From positions 1-36,039 of the forward strand of contig CAMDEF010000043.1 of assembly GCA_945895265.1 (NCBI GenBank): a stretch of 36,039 nucleotides of DNA. Direction: 5' to 3'. Under the pieces are notes generated by a model. That model was given only the letters and a program-made list of their open reading frames with translations. It did no database searches and had not been told where the DNA came from. A program made the translations under genes and the position numbers. This stretch comes from Bordetella parapertussis. Its GTDB lineage: Bacteria; Pseudomonadota; Gammaproteobacteria; Burkholderiales; Burkholderiaceae_B. Positions 16,854-24,528 of the stretch are shown in pieces (position 1 is the first letter of the stretch; every line of letters starts with the position of its first letter).

Positions 16854-17024
16854 TTTTGACTGGATCGGCGACTGGGATTACAATTCCTCCCAGACGTTTC
16901 GAGAGCGAGTGAAATACGAACGTGCTGCCAAGGTTTATTTTGGTCCTGCGCATAGCAGGGGTAACAGAATCTCGTACGATGGTAGTAATGCCATCACGGT
17001 AGGCCCTTCGGGGCCTATTTTTTT
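16854..17024 (+). ncRNA. Candidate structured small RNA (about 170 nt)
   Basis: Between a plausible promoter and a strong intrinsic terminator the plus strand can form three simple hairpins: ctggga/tcccag (16872-16877 with 16888-16893), cctgc/gcagg (16945-16949 with 16955-16959) and gatgg/ccatc (16978-16982 with 16991-16995), then the terminator stem. The only plus-strand open frame here starts at a GTG, has no ribosome binding site and runs through the terminator, so it is unlikely to be coding. I do not recognise a known RNA family. It lies between the divergently placed HigA-like gene and an unknown gene, both on the other strand, so it could act on either by base pairing. Confidence 0.4.
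17000..17024 (+). terminator. Strong intrinsic terminator
   Basis: A perfect 7-bp stem taggccc/gggccta with a TTCG tetraloop is followed by seven Ts. The T-run is only on the plus strand, so it ends a rightward transcript, although the nearest genes on both sides are leftward. This implies an unannotated plus-strand transcript. Confidence 0.8.
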
Positions 17025-17027
17025 GAC

Positions 17028-17558
17028 TCATTCTCTGTAATGAGTATCAAATACTCCGGTCACCTGGCAAGCAAGTGTTGAAAACCGCCACGCTCTTGAC
17101 GAATTACTTGCAGGGCTAGAACGCAGATACGCGCTTTTAATAAATAAGTTAGCGCTAGGTACTGTCGCATGTTGAGTTTTTCGTAGATTAAAAAATATGC
17201 TGTACGGTTCGTATTTCTTGGATGCCAATCCAACGTTGAGGTTTGTCGTATAAACGTAGCTTTGCTGTACTTGATAGATTCGCCCATGCATCATGTCTGT
17301 AACGACCGTCGGAAGTTGTAAAGAACAAGCGTAGCGTTTGGTACTAAAAGCACGCAGTTCGTTCTTATAGAAATATTTATGGCTTTCATCATGTGTGGCC
17401 GTATTAAATTTTTCAGTAAAGCAATGGCAGCCAAATCTAATCTTAAGGTTAACGATAAGTTCTTTTTCTTCACCTGCTTCAATATTGGTGCTGGTGGGGC
17501 TTAGATGGGCAAAGGTATACAGTGCGCCTTCGAATTGCTTGTTTGGAAATTTACTCAA
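17028..17558 (-). CDS. Hypothetical protein, possibly a HigA-associated effector
   Basis: The 176-residue product starts at TTG 17558 (an in-frame stop lies four codons upstream and the first ATG is far downstream). It contains FGCHCFTEKF, RYACSLQLPTVV, YSIFFNLRK and a C-terminal SAYLRSSP-type segment. I recall a family of small proteins with similar CHCFTE, RYxxSxxLP and ESAYVR motifs found beside XRE regulators, but I know no proven function. The gene is AT-rich compared with its neighbours and is followed, 241 bases on, by the orphan HigA-like gene on the same strand. Confidence 0.5.
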   Translation of the reverse strand: MSKFPNKQFEGALYTFAHLSPTSTNIEAGEEKELIVNLKIRFGCHCFTEKFNTATHDESHKYFYKNELRAFSTKRYACSLQLPTVVTDMMHGRIYQVQQSYVYTTNLNVGLASKKYEPYSIFFNLRKTQHATVPSANLFIKSAYLRSSPASNSSRAWRFSTLACQVTGVFDTHYRE

Positions 17559-17726
17559 GGATGGTCGCTACGAAAATGTTAAGGTTGCCGCATGGGTTGC
17601 CCGGCTTAGTAAAAAATAGCGTTTCCTAGCCTGCATTGATGAGTTTCAGAATATCAAAATAGTGCCCAATAGTGTGTAACAGCGATCGTGTATTGTGTAA
17701 CTCTTGTTTCAACGAATTAGCTAAAA

Positions 17727-18389
17727 ATGACCGCAATCGTTTCGTGGAGTGGTGGCAAGGACTCTTGCCTCGCGTTGTATCGAAGCCAACAGACGATGCG
17801 GGTAACAGGTCTATTAACGGCCTTAGACGAAACTGGTTTAAAGGCGCGCTCGCACGGAGTCAGTCGTGCGCTGCTTGTGGCGCAGGCAAAAGCCTTGGGG
17901 TTGAAAAACTATTTTCTGTCTGCCACCTGGGCTGAGTACGAGCGCTTGTTTATTGAACAACTGCAGGCGGCGGGCGCTGACGGTGCGCGGCATGTGATTT
18001 TTGGCGACATTGATCTTGTGCCACACAAAGAGTGGGAAGAAAAAGTATGCGCTAAGGCGGGCCTGCAAGCCCACTTGCCGTTATGGAATGAAAACCGATT
18101 GGCCTTAGTGCAAGAGTTTTTGACGCTTGGCTTTAAAGCGCGTGTCGTATGCGTAGACGGGCGCTTTTTAGATGCTTCGTTTGTGGGCTGTGAGTTTGAT
18201 CAGGCGTTTATTGATCGGCTGCCGGTTGGGGTCGATGCTTGCGGTGAAAACGGCGAGTTTCATACCTTTGTTTATGACGGGCCAAATTTTGCAGCGCCCG
18301 TGCCGTGGAAGAGTTTAGGCAAAGAAACGTATGTGTCACCGCCTGAGTATGGGAGCCAGACGTATTATTTTGATTTGCTGGGGGTTTGA
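17727..18389 (+). CDS. Dph6-like PP-loop ATPase (adenine nucleotide alpha-hydrolase family)
   Basis: The 220-residue protein begins with the PP-loop VSWSGGKDSCLAL and carries the family's GENGEFHTFVYDGP signature near residues 171-184. Eukaryotic and archaeal members (Dph6) amidate diphthine on elongation factor 2 using ATP and ammonium. Bacteria lack diphthamide, so bacterial members must act on another carboxylate. The ATG at 17727 is preceded by an A-rich stretch with no clear ribosome binding site. Its stop codon is inside a 9-bp tandem repeat. Confidence 0.85.
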   Translation: MTAIVSWSGGKDSCLALYRSQQTMRVTGLLTALDETGLKARSHGVSRALLVAQAKALGLKNYFLSATWAEYERLFIEQLQAAGADGARHVIFGDIDLVPHKEWEEKVCAKAGLQAHLPLWNENRLALVQEFLTLGFKARVVCVDGRFLDASFVGCEFDQAFIDRLPVGVDACGENGEFHTFVYDGPNFAAPVPWKSLGKETYVSPPEYGSQTYYFDLLGV

Positions 18390-18407
18390 GGGGTTTGAGG
18401 GGTTTGA
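18381..18407 (+). repeat. Tandem repeat 3 x 9 bp (ggggtttga) over the stop codon
   Basis: Three exact copies of ggggtttga lie at 18381-18389, 18390-18398 and 18399-18407. The first contains the last codons and TGA stop of the Dph6-like gene, so the stop is repeated in frame three times. The purity suggests recent slippage. Confidence 0.9.
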
Positions 18408-18434
18408 GGTTTTGTCTTTTTCCGATCCCCGCTT

Positions 18435-18542
18435 AGGTACACGCAAATAGCTTGGCAATATAGGCTCGCGTACACAGCGTGGCAATCTAGTCACGCTTAA
18501 ATAGCGCGGCAATCTAGGTGCGTGTAAATAGCCCTGCAATCA
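18435..18542 (-). repeat. Tandem array of four degenerate 27-bp units over the GT-B gene stop
   Basis: Units lie at 18435-18461, 18462-18488, 18489-18515 and 18516-18542, each beginning ag and sharing a core close to aatagcgcggcaatct. The last unit encodes the final residues of the minus-strand glycosyltransferase, whose TAG stop (18514-18516) spans the unit boundary. The 27-bp period is nine codons, and the unit edge at 18487-18489 again reads TAG on the minus strand. There are no spacers, so it is not a CRISPR array. Confidence 0.8.
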
Positions 18543-19617
18543 ACGTAGCGGCTTCACCGTTGCCGGTTGGTGCAACCGCCTTGTATGGCCCTTGAGTGAG
18601 CAACTGAGATAGCTCTTGCTCGAACGCACCCGACCTGAGCGCCTCAGTTGTGATCTGGGCACAATGTGCGTTCTCTTGTAACCAGGTAACAAGAGCTTCA
18701 GTTTCCGGCCACTCGTTTCGCTCGGTAAACAATACCGGTACACCGGCCGCTGCGGCTTCGGCAAACATGCCATAGCCCGGTTTGGTGATGATCACATCCA
18801 CCGAAGCCACCAAGTCAGAGTACGACAGGCAAGTGGCGTCGACGGATAGCGCGTTGGGGTGGGTGTTGGCACTAGGAGGTGAAACAAGATAGCAAAGCGG
18901 GCGGCCTTGGTGTTGCGTTGGCCAGTGTTCGAGTGATAACTCAAACGGGATACCGCCCATGCCTACGAGTACTAGCCACGGGTTGTTTAGGGCTTTGCGT
19001 TGTTTGGCCGCGCTGAGCAGGGTTTTCTTTTGCGCGATACCTGGCGCGCAACAAGGGCCGATCGCGCGTTGATTATTCAGCTTAGGCATCGCCATACTTG
19101 GCGCCGGTTGCAAAAAATAGCGCGCGGATTGGTATGCCGCATACATGGTGTTGATGATGGCTTGCGGTTTATCCAACCCAACATAGTGCGACAAAATATC
19201 AGCCCAGTTCAACGAGCAAAGCGCGACCGATGGGATGCCTGCAACCTGCGCCGCAGCCAGTGGCAGATAAGGTACATCAGCCAAGACAACGTCGACCTCA
19301 GCGTCCATCAGTTGCTGCGCAAGCGCCTTGACCTTCTGATCCCAGTCTTGATGCAGGCTCTCATAGCGCGCCAAGCTTGCTTGTGTATCGACGCTAAACG
19401 CATGATTCATCACCATCCCAAAATCATCAGTTGCGAATTGCAAGACGTCTAAGTGATGAAGGCGGCTGCGAAGCTGCGCTTCAGGTAGGGCAGCGCGAAT
19501 TGTGATTTTTAAATGCGAGATCAACTCATGTAGCCAGTTCACGACTGGGGCAACTTGCGACAGGTGTCCAAAGCCATGGGATGAGATAGCGACTAAAAGG
19601 TGAGGGGGGTGAGGCAT
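18514..19617 (-). CDS. GT-B glycosyltransferase-like protein (MurG/GT28-like)
   Basis: The 367-residue protein opens LLVAISSHGFGHLSQVAPVV, the glycine-rich N-terminal loop of GT-B enzymes, also seen in L-arabinokinase N-domains. The C-terminal half has VLVGMGGIPFELS and KPGYGMFAEAAAAGVPVLF, the nucleotide-sugar site of GT28-like enzymes. It is cytosolic, with no membrane helix. Donor and acceptor are unknown. The gene stands alone, with the Dph6-like gene convergent to it, and its last codons belong to a tandem repeat array. Confidence 0.75.
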   Translation of the reverse strand: MPHPPHLLVAISSHGFGHLSQVAPVVNWLHELISHLKITIRAALPEAQLRSRLHHLDVLQFATDDFGMVMNHAFSVDTQASLARYESLHQDWDQKVKALAQQLMDAEVDVVLADVPYLPLAAAQVAGIPSVALCSLNWADILSHYVGLDKPQAIINTMYAAYQSARYFLQPAPSMAMPKLNNQRAIGPCCAPGIAQKKTLLSAAKQRKALNNPWLVLVGMGGIPFELSLEHWPTQHQGRPLCYLVSPPSANTHPNALSVDATCLSYSDLVASVDVIITKPGYGMFAEAAAAGVPVLFTERNEWPETEALVTWLQENAHCAQITTEALRSGAFEQELSQLLTQGPYKAVAPTGNGEAATLIAGLFTRT

Positions 19618-19700
19618 GAATGGCTATAGGTCGCTCAAAGATAGCAGTTTAAATGTCTTTTTATTATTGCAATATTGTAGTTTATAAGTTACAGTAACGT

Positions 19701-20024
19701 ATGGTTCAAGTGTATCGATATAAAACTGAGGCGGGTGCTGAACCTGTCACAGAGTGGCTGTTGTCTCTTAAGGATAATCTTGTACAGGCGAAGATGCGTC
19801 TGCGGATTAATCGAGTGGCGGAGGGTAACTTCGGAGATTGCTCGTCGGTGGGGGATGGCGTAAGTGAACTTCGAGAGCATATCGGGGCTGGCTTCAGAAT
19901 GTATTTTGGCCAGCAGGGCAAGACAATCGTAATTTTGTTATGTGGTGGTACAAAAAGAACACAAACGTCAGATATCAATACCGCAAAAAGATATTGGACT
20001 GACTGGAAAAAGAGGCAATCATGA
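19701..20024 (+). CDS. HigB/RelE-type toxin (phage killer-protein branch)
   Basis: The 107-residue protein fits the small RelE-like 'addiction module killer' family: AEPVTEWLLSLKDNLVQAK, a GDGVSELREHIGAGFRMYF core with the conserved Arg residues, IVILLCGGTKRTQ, and a KRYWTDWKKR tail. These toxins cut mRNA on the ribosome. The toxin precedes the antitoxin, the usual HigBA order, with a 4-base overlap. A perfect palindrome tattgcaata (19665-19674) lies 27 bases before the start and could be the operator. Confidence 0.87.
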   Translation: MVQVYRYKTEAGAEPVTEWLLSLKDNLVQAKMRLRINRVAEGNFGDCSSVGDGVSELREHIGAGFRMYFGQQGKTIVILLCGGTKRTQTSDINTAKRYWTDWKKRQS

Positions 20025-20359
20025 CTAAAAAAATTGAAGCTGCAGTCTCGCACTATCAACGTGAAATAGAAGAACTACGAGCCGATCGAGATTTAGCTGC
20101 GGCTTATCTTAAGTTGGCGTTGCAATCCTTAGACGATCCCAATGATCGCGCAGCTGGTTTACTTGCCTTACGAAGTGTCGCCGAAGCATACGGCGGCTTA
20201 GCACTCATTGCTCAGCAAGCGGGAATAAGTCGTGAGGCGCTATATCGAGCGCTCTCAGCAAAAGGCAACCCAACATTAAGAACGATCTTGGCAGTGTTGA
20301 AAGCGGTTGGGATGAAACTTTCAGTAGAGCTTGACCCAGAGTCTGTCGTACCAGCGTAA
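20021..20359 (+). CDS. HigA-like antidote protein (XRE-type)
   Basis: The 112-residue protein overlaps the toxin stop (ATGA). Its C-terminal half is the helix-turn-helix of the addiction module antidote family: GGLALIAQQAGISREALYRA followed by LSAKGNPTLRTILAVLKAVG and a beta tail LSVELD. The N-terminal helix (about 1-45) is longer than in minimal members. It should bind and neutralise the toxin and repress the operon. A terminator follows 60 bases downstream. Confidence 0.87.
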   Translation: MTKKIEAAVSHYQREIEELRADRDLAAAYLKLALQSLDDPNDRAAGLLALRSVAEAYGGLALIAQQAGISREALYRALSAKGNPTLRTILAVLKAVGMKLSVELDPESVVPA

Positions 20360-20417
20360 GATAATGATGGCTGAATAGACAGCAGCAAAAAATTGTGAGA
20401 TAGTTCTACCAACAACA

Positions 20418-20460
20418 CCCTCCAAGCCTCTTAACAATGCTCACCCCGGAGGGTTTTTTA
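20418..20460 (+). terminator. Intrinsic terminator after the HigBA-like operon
   Basis: The arms ccctcc (20418-20423) and ggaggg (20448-20453) enclose a 24-base loop and are followed by six Ts. The T-run lies on the plus strand, so it terminates the toxin-antitoxin operon and not rfbB, which converges from the right. Confidence 0.65.
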
Positions 20461-20499
20461 TTGCCCATGAAAAAGAGAAAAGCTAAGAGGTAAGGCGAA

Positions 20500-21555
20500 T
20501 TATCCGTACTGCTTCCCAAGCCACTTACGATACTCACCACTCTTTACACCTTGCACCCACTCTGTATTATCCAAATACCACTGCACGGTCTTTTCAATGC
20601 CTGATTCAAACGTCTCTTGCGGCGTCCAGTTGAGTTCGCGTGCGATTTTTCTGGCGTCGATGGCATAACGACGATCATGGCCTGGGCGGTCTTTGACGTA
20701 GGTGATTTGCTCGGCATAGCCTTTGCCGTCTGCGCGTGGGCGCAGGGTATCTAAGCGGGCGCAAATGGTTTTGACGACATCGATGTTGGCTTTTTCGTTT
20801 GCGCCGCCGATGTTGTAGGTTTCGCCAGGACGGCCCGCTTCAAGCACGCGTGCGATGGCGCGGCAGTGGTCTTGCACGTATAACCAGTCACGCACTTGTT
20901 GGCCATCGCCATAGATTGGCAAGGGCTTGCCATCAAGCGCATTTAAGATCACCAGCGGGATCAGTTTTTCAGGAAAATGAAACGGCCCGTAGTTGTTGCT
21001 GCAATTGGTCGTGAGCACCGGCAAGCCGTAAGTGTGGTGCCAGGCGCGCACTAAGTGATCAGACGACGCCTTGCTAGCGGCGTAGGGGCTGTTAGGTTCA
21101 AACGGATTCGTTTCAGAAAACGGTGGATCTTGCGGTGCGAGTGTGCCGTAGACTTCATCCGTCGAGACATGCAAAAACCTGAAGTTTTGTTTTTTGACTT
21201 CGTCTAACTCAGACCAGTAGGCGCGAACGGCTTCAAGCAAGTTGAAGGTGCCAACGACGTTGGTTTGGATAAATTCGCCTGGCCCAAGAATCGAACGATC
21301 AACATGGGATTCGGCTGCAAAATTTAAGACGGCGCGCGGTTGATGTTCGGCCAGCAGTTTGCTCACTAGCTCTTTATCGCCAATATCGCCTTGTACAAAG
21401 ATATGTCGTTTGTCTTGCGCGAGCGCCGAAAGATTCGCAAGGTTGCCCGCGTAAGTGAGCTTATCCAGATTCAGGATAGGCTCGTCTTGGCTAGCCAGCC
21501 AGTTGTGAACAAAATTACTTCCGATAAAGCCGGCGCAACCAGTGACGAGGATCAT
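20500..21555 (-). CDS. rfbB: dTDP-glucose 4,6-dehydratase
   Basis: The 351-residue short-chain-dehydrogenase-fold enzyme makes dTDP-4-keto-6-deoxyglucose, the precursor of dTDP-rhamnose and other deoxysugars. The NAD-binding [11 protein letters not shown] starts at residue 6, followed by STDEVYG, catalytic YAASKASS (YxxxK), NCSNNYGP and [10 protein letters not shown], all diagnostic of RfbB/RmlB. The length is normal. It is a single gene: rfbA, rfbC and rfbD are not in this window, so the rest of the pathway must be elsewhere. Confidence 0.96.
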   Translation of the reverse strand: MILVTGCAGFIGSNFVHNWLASQDEPILNLDKLTYAGNLANLSALAQDKRHIFVQGDIGDKELVSKLLAEHQPRAVLNFAAESHVDRSILGPGEFIQTNVVGTFNLLEAVRAYWSELDEVKKQNFRFLHVSTDEVYGTLAPQDPPFSETNPFEPNSPYAASKASSDHLVRAWHHTYGLPVLTTNCSNNYGPFHFPEKLIPLVILNALDGKPLPIYGDGQQVRDWLYVQDHCRAIARVLEAGRPGETYNIGGANEKANIDVVKTICARLDTLRPRADGKGYAEQITYVKDRPGHDRRYAIDARKIARELNWTPQETFESGIEKTVQWYLDNTEWVQGVKSGEYRKWLGKQYG

Positions 21556-21612
21556 AAGAATGAGTGAAGTGTGAGAATTTGGTGAAGGGCAGGAGCGTAA
21601 AGTTTACTCTGC

Positions 21613-22239
21613 CTAATTTAGTTTTATACCATCGGCAAGGGCATCGGCTTTGTGTATGCGTAATGTGGCGGCAAATTGCTGTTTTGTGTATGAGGGATTT
21701 TTGAGATCGGTTCTTGAACGTTCAACCGCCCGCAAACATCTATTCGGTTCGAGGTTAAAAAGTTTATTTAGAAAGTGGCCAGCTGTGTAGACCTTTACCC
21801 CGAGCTGAGCCGTTTCTTTTACTGCGAGATGTTTAGTATTGTCAGAGACGACAAACACCTTGTGATGGCAAGGGTTCTGATCTGCGCGACATGAATCTAG
21901 TATCACCAAGGCGGCAGCAATAAGATGCTTGTCGTTCTGATGCACTCGCGCGGGAACCCTAGAGGTGTAAGAGGTTTTGTGGTGTCCGGCAATTATGTGG
22001 CCGTGTCGCGTAGCACGCTGAAACGAAGCGAGGCGTTTGGCACCTGCTAAAGGGCGGGTTGTATGTACAGAAGGCCAGTTGAGTAAAAATTCTTGCTCAA
22101 CGTCCTGTGTCCATTGTAAAAAATATAGTTTTTCGCTCATTAGGTCGAACAAGACGTCTGAAAGTCGCGAAGGAAGTAAGACGCATGTGTCGAGGACGAC
22201 GTAGGTGTACCCGTTCGGTGAAAAAGGATGTTTCGTCAT
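21613..22239 (-). CDS. PIN-domain toxin (VapC-like, long form)
   Basis: The 208-residue protein has a PIN ribonuclease pattern: VVLDTCVLLP with the first Asp near residue 17, a central acidic VHQNDKHLIAAAL, and VFVVSDNTKHL near the end of the domain, followed by a C-terminal helical tail. PIN toxins cut tRNA, rRNA or mRNA with a metal ion. It follows and overlaps (ATGA) a DNA-binding antitoxin gene. It is longer than VapC (about 135 residues), matching the PIN branch paired with excisionase-type antitoxins. Confidence 0.78.
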   Translation of the reverse strand: MTKHPFSPNGYTYVVLDTCVLLPSRLSDVLFDLMSEKLYFLQWTQDVEQEFLLNWPSVHTTRPLAGAKRLASFQRATRHGHIIAGHHKTSYTSRVPARVHQNDKHLIAAALVILDSCRADQNPCHHKVFVVSDNTKHLAVKETAQLGVKVYTAGHFLNKLFNLEPNRCLRAVERSRTDLKNPSYTKQQFAATLRIHKADALADGIKLN

Positions 22240-22784
22240 CGTTTCTTTTTGGCTAGTGCTTTGATACGCCGCACGACAGTCGTTTCAGGTGTGTCGTACG
22301 CGCCTGACTCCTGCCCATCTTGCCGCATAGAAGGGGCCGCTTGATCTTGTGCTTGTTTTTGCTGCAAAGCTAGGATGGCGGCTCTTGGAACACGACGATG
22401 GCCTCCGGTCGATAGGATTGCACCAGCGATTTGCCCTTGGTCAACTAGCATCGAAACGTAGGGGCGACTGAAACCAAGAAGTCTAGCGGCCTCAGTGGTG
22501 CTGATGAAGTCGTTCGCCGAGGGTTCGGCGTCTGCTACGAGCTTCGCCTCTTGAGCCTCTATCTCAATTAAGTGACGCATAAGTAGTACGCGTGCCTTGC
22601 GCCCTTGAGCATCTTTCGCGTCGAAGAATGCGTGCATGGCATGAGTGACCTTGCGTGCAATCGCTACGGATGACTGCTTTGTGCGAGCTTCGGCCAGTAT
22701 CAGACCGCCAATTGCGTTGGCAACCCGTGAGAATGGATCACAGGGTGTTGAAGATTGTTTTGTGCGAATTGTTAGCGAAGTCAT
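22236..22784 (-). CDS. Excisionase/MerR-type DNA-binding antitoxin of the PIN pair
   Basis: The product (182 residues from ATG 22784; an in-frame ATG at 22799 adds five) has a winged helix-turn-helix of the excisionase type in its middle: FISTTEAARLLGFSRPYVSMLVDQGQI, with GGHRRVPRAAIL as the wing. The N-terminal helical region may dimerise, and the Lys-rich C-terminus (RRIKALAKKKR) probably binds the toxin. Its stop overlaps the toxin start. Three 9-bp direct repeats lie 47 bases upstream and may be its operator. Confidence 0.75.
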   Translation of the reverse strand: MTSLTIRTKQSSTPCDPFSRVANAIGGLILAEARTKQSSVAIARKVTHAMHAFFDAKDAQGRKARVLLMRHLIEIEAQEAKLVADAEPSANDFISTTEAARLLGFSRPYVSMLVDQGQIAGAILSTGGHRRVPRAAILALQQKQAQDQAAPSMRQDGQESGAYDTPETTVVRRIKALAKKKR

Positions 22785-22830
22785 TTTTTGATGCCCCATT
22801 ATGAATCTAAGTTTTAATTATAACTAACAA

Positions 22831-22857
22831 TACGAAAAATATGAAAAATACGAAAAA
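22831..22857. repeat. Three 9-bp direct repeats, possible antitoxin operator
   Basis: tacgaaaaa (22831-22839), tatgaaaaa (22840-22848) and tacgaaaaa (22849-22857) lie head to tail between the divergent PIN-antitoxin and LRR-kinase genes. Repeats at this place could bind the excisionase-type antitoxin; the array could also influence the kinase promoter. Confidence 0.45.
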
Positions 22858-22900
22858 CAGATGTGGATGAACTTATCAAGGAATTTGTTAACCTGACCTC

Positions 22901-24250
22901 ATGGATAAACTTGAACAACTTCGTCGTGGTGCTTTGGCCGGTGCCACTCGCTTGGTTTTATCGGAAGGCTTGACTGAGTTTCCGCGCGAAATCTTTACCC
23001 TGGCCGATACGCTTGAGTATTTGGACTTGTCAGGCAACGCATTAACCAGCCTGCCAGAGGATTTTGCTCGGCTGCACCGCTTGCAGGTGCTGTTTTGTGC
23101 GGGCAATCGGTTTACTGAATTGCCAGTGGTGTTGGGGCAATGCCAGAGCTTGAGCATGATTGGATTTCGGTCTAATCAGATCTCAACGATTCAGGCAGCG
23201 GCCTTACCGCCTAAGTTGCGTTGGCTAATTTTGATGGGTAATCAGCTGAATGCGCTGCCACCTGAAATTGGCGCGTGCCGCGAACTGCAAAAGGTGGCGT
23301 TGGCTGGCAATTTGTTGACGACGTTACCGGTCGAGATGGCGAAGTGCACCAAGCTTGAGTTATTGCGGATTGGTGCAAATCGTTTTGAGGTGCTGCCTGA
23401 GTGGTTGTTGAGTATGCCAAGGCTGTCGTGGCTGGGGTATTCGGGTAATCCGGTTTGTGCAGAGGCTGAAGCCCGAGCCTTGTCGGGGCAAGTCACCCTG
23501 ACACAAATCCCCTGGGCCAGCCTTCAACTAAAACAAAAGCTTGGTGAAGGCGCCTCGGGCGTTATTTATCAGGCTGCGCTGGCGGATGCCTCGCGAGAAG
23601 TTGCAGTCAAGGTCTTTAAGGGGGCATTGACGAGTGATGGCTTGCCACACAGCGAGATTGCCGCTTATGTCAGCGCTGGCTCGCATCCCTATCTCATTAA
23701 CCTGCTTGGTAAGGTGACCGACCATCCAGACGGGACTCAAGCCCTGATCATGCAACTCATTGATCCAAGTTATCGCAATTTGGCAGCCCCGCCAAGCTTG
23801 CAGTCTTGCACCCGTGACGTGTATGCCGATGGCCTGCGTTTTAGTTTGCACGACGCGCTACATGTGGCGTGCGGGGTAGCAAGCTTGGCGCGTCAGTTGC
23901 ATAGTCGTGGGCTGACGCATGGTGATCTGTATGCACACAATACTTTAATTGGTGCTGAGGGCCATGCGGTGTTGGGTGATTTTGGTGCGGCGGCTTTTTA
24001 CGATCGAAGTGATCTGGTCGTTGCGCAGGCGCTTGAGCAGATAGAAGTTCGTGCGTTTGGCTGTTTGTTTGAAGAGTTACTTGAGCGGGTAGAACTTGAA
24101 GCAGACGTTACCGAAAAGCATCGTACCGCCTTGCAGGCGGCGACTGTGTTGTGTGCTGAGTGCCTAGAATCTGTGGTGTTGAAGCGACCAATGTTTGCTG
24201 CAATAGAGGAAGCTCTGATTGGTCTTTTAGCTGGCAGTGAGGCAATCTAG
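22901..24250 (+). CDS. Leucine-rich-repeat protein fused to a Ser/Thr-type protein kinase
   Basis: The 449-residue protein has about seven leucine-rich repeats at residues 15-185 (LEYLDLSGNALTSLP, LRWLILMGNQLNALP and similar), then a protein kinase domain at 207-430. Kinase elements: Gly-loop GEGASG (215-220), Lys237 in VAVKVF, Glu252, catalytic loop HGDLYAHN (340-347, with HGD in place of HRD) and DFG (360-362). All phosphotransfer residues are present, so it is probably active. It has no signal peptide or membrane helix and should be cytosolic. The LRR part presumably binds a protein partner. The gene is divergent from the PIN pair and overlaps the convergent HicA-like stop by four bases. 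Its target is unknown. Confidence 0.88.
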   Translation: MDKLEQLRRGALAGATRLVLSEGLTEFPREIFTLADTLEYLDLSGNALTSLPEDFARLHRLQVLFCAGNRFTELPVVLGQCQSLSMIGFRSNQISTIQAAALPPKLRWLILMGNQLNALPPEIGACRELQKVALAGNLLTTLPVEMAKCTKLELLRIGANRFEVLPEWLLSMPRLSWLGYSGNPVCAEAEARALSGQVTLTQIPWASLQLKQKLGEGASGVIYQAALADASREVAVKVFKGALTSDGLPHSEIAAYVSAGSHPYLINLLGKVTDHPDGTQALIMQLIDPSYRNLAAPPSLQSCTRDVYADGLRFSLHDALHVACGVASLARQLHSRGLTHGDLYAHNTLIGAEGHAVLGDFGAAAFYDRSDLVVAQALEQIEVRAFGCLFEELLERVELEADVTEKHRTALQAATVLCAECLESVVLKRPMFAAIEEALIGLLAGSEAI

Positions 24251-24528
24251 GGGATTTTCGCTAGGCCGACAAGATGCTCTTCGTATTGATGCCGACTCAT
24301 TGGACAATCGATTAAATTCAGAAAATCAATCTTCGATAAATAGAGCTGACGAGCCATTTGTTGCAAAATGTAACTAGAAACCTCTCGGGTTCCATGACTA
24401 GTTTTCGTTTTCACAGCAGTTTTCTTACCATCGCAAGAATGATAGACAAAAAAATGGTGATGAGACTCAGTTCGTTGAAAACCTTTATTGACGAGCCCGC
24501 GCTCAATATCACGCTGTTTACGCGGCAT
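24247..24528 (-). CDS. HicA-like small toxin candidate
   Basis: The 93-residue protein shows KGFQRTESHHHFFVYH followed by a beta strand with TKTSHG, similar to the single-His dsRNA-binding-like fold of HicA mRNA interferases (GSHHIY...HG). The C-terminal half (RQLYLSKIDFLNLIDCPMSR) is longer than in typical HicA. It is the second gene of a pair, overlapping the upstream gene by 11 bases. Order (partner first) is the reverse of standard hicAB but is known in variants. The assignment is tentative. Confidence 0.55.
   Translation of the reverse strand: MPRKQRDIERGLVNKGFQRTESHHHFFVYHSCDGKKTAVKTKTSHGTREVSSYILQQMARQLYLSKIDFLNLIDCPMSRHQYEEHLVGLAKIP

Noticed and set aside
16804..17040. 78-codon plus-strand open frame
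   Set aside because: It starts at GTG without a ribosome binding site, runs through a strong terminator, and resembles no protein family; the hairpins suggest an RNA instead.
18435..18542. Possible CRISPR array (four regular 27-bp repeats)
   Set aside because: The units are directly adjacent without spacers, degenerate, and overlap the end of a gene; no cas genes are present.
20454..20460. T-run as a terminator for rfbB
   Set aside because: The Ts follow the stem only on the plus strand; on the minus strand no T-run follows, so it does not serve rfbB.
11204..21555. wecB and rfbB as parts of one classical O-antigen cluster
   Set aside because: They are 8 kb apart, each lacks its usual partner genes, and toxin-antitoxin and metabolic genes on both strands lie between them.
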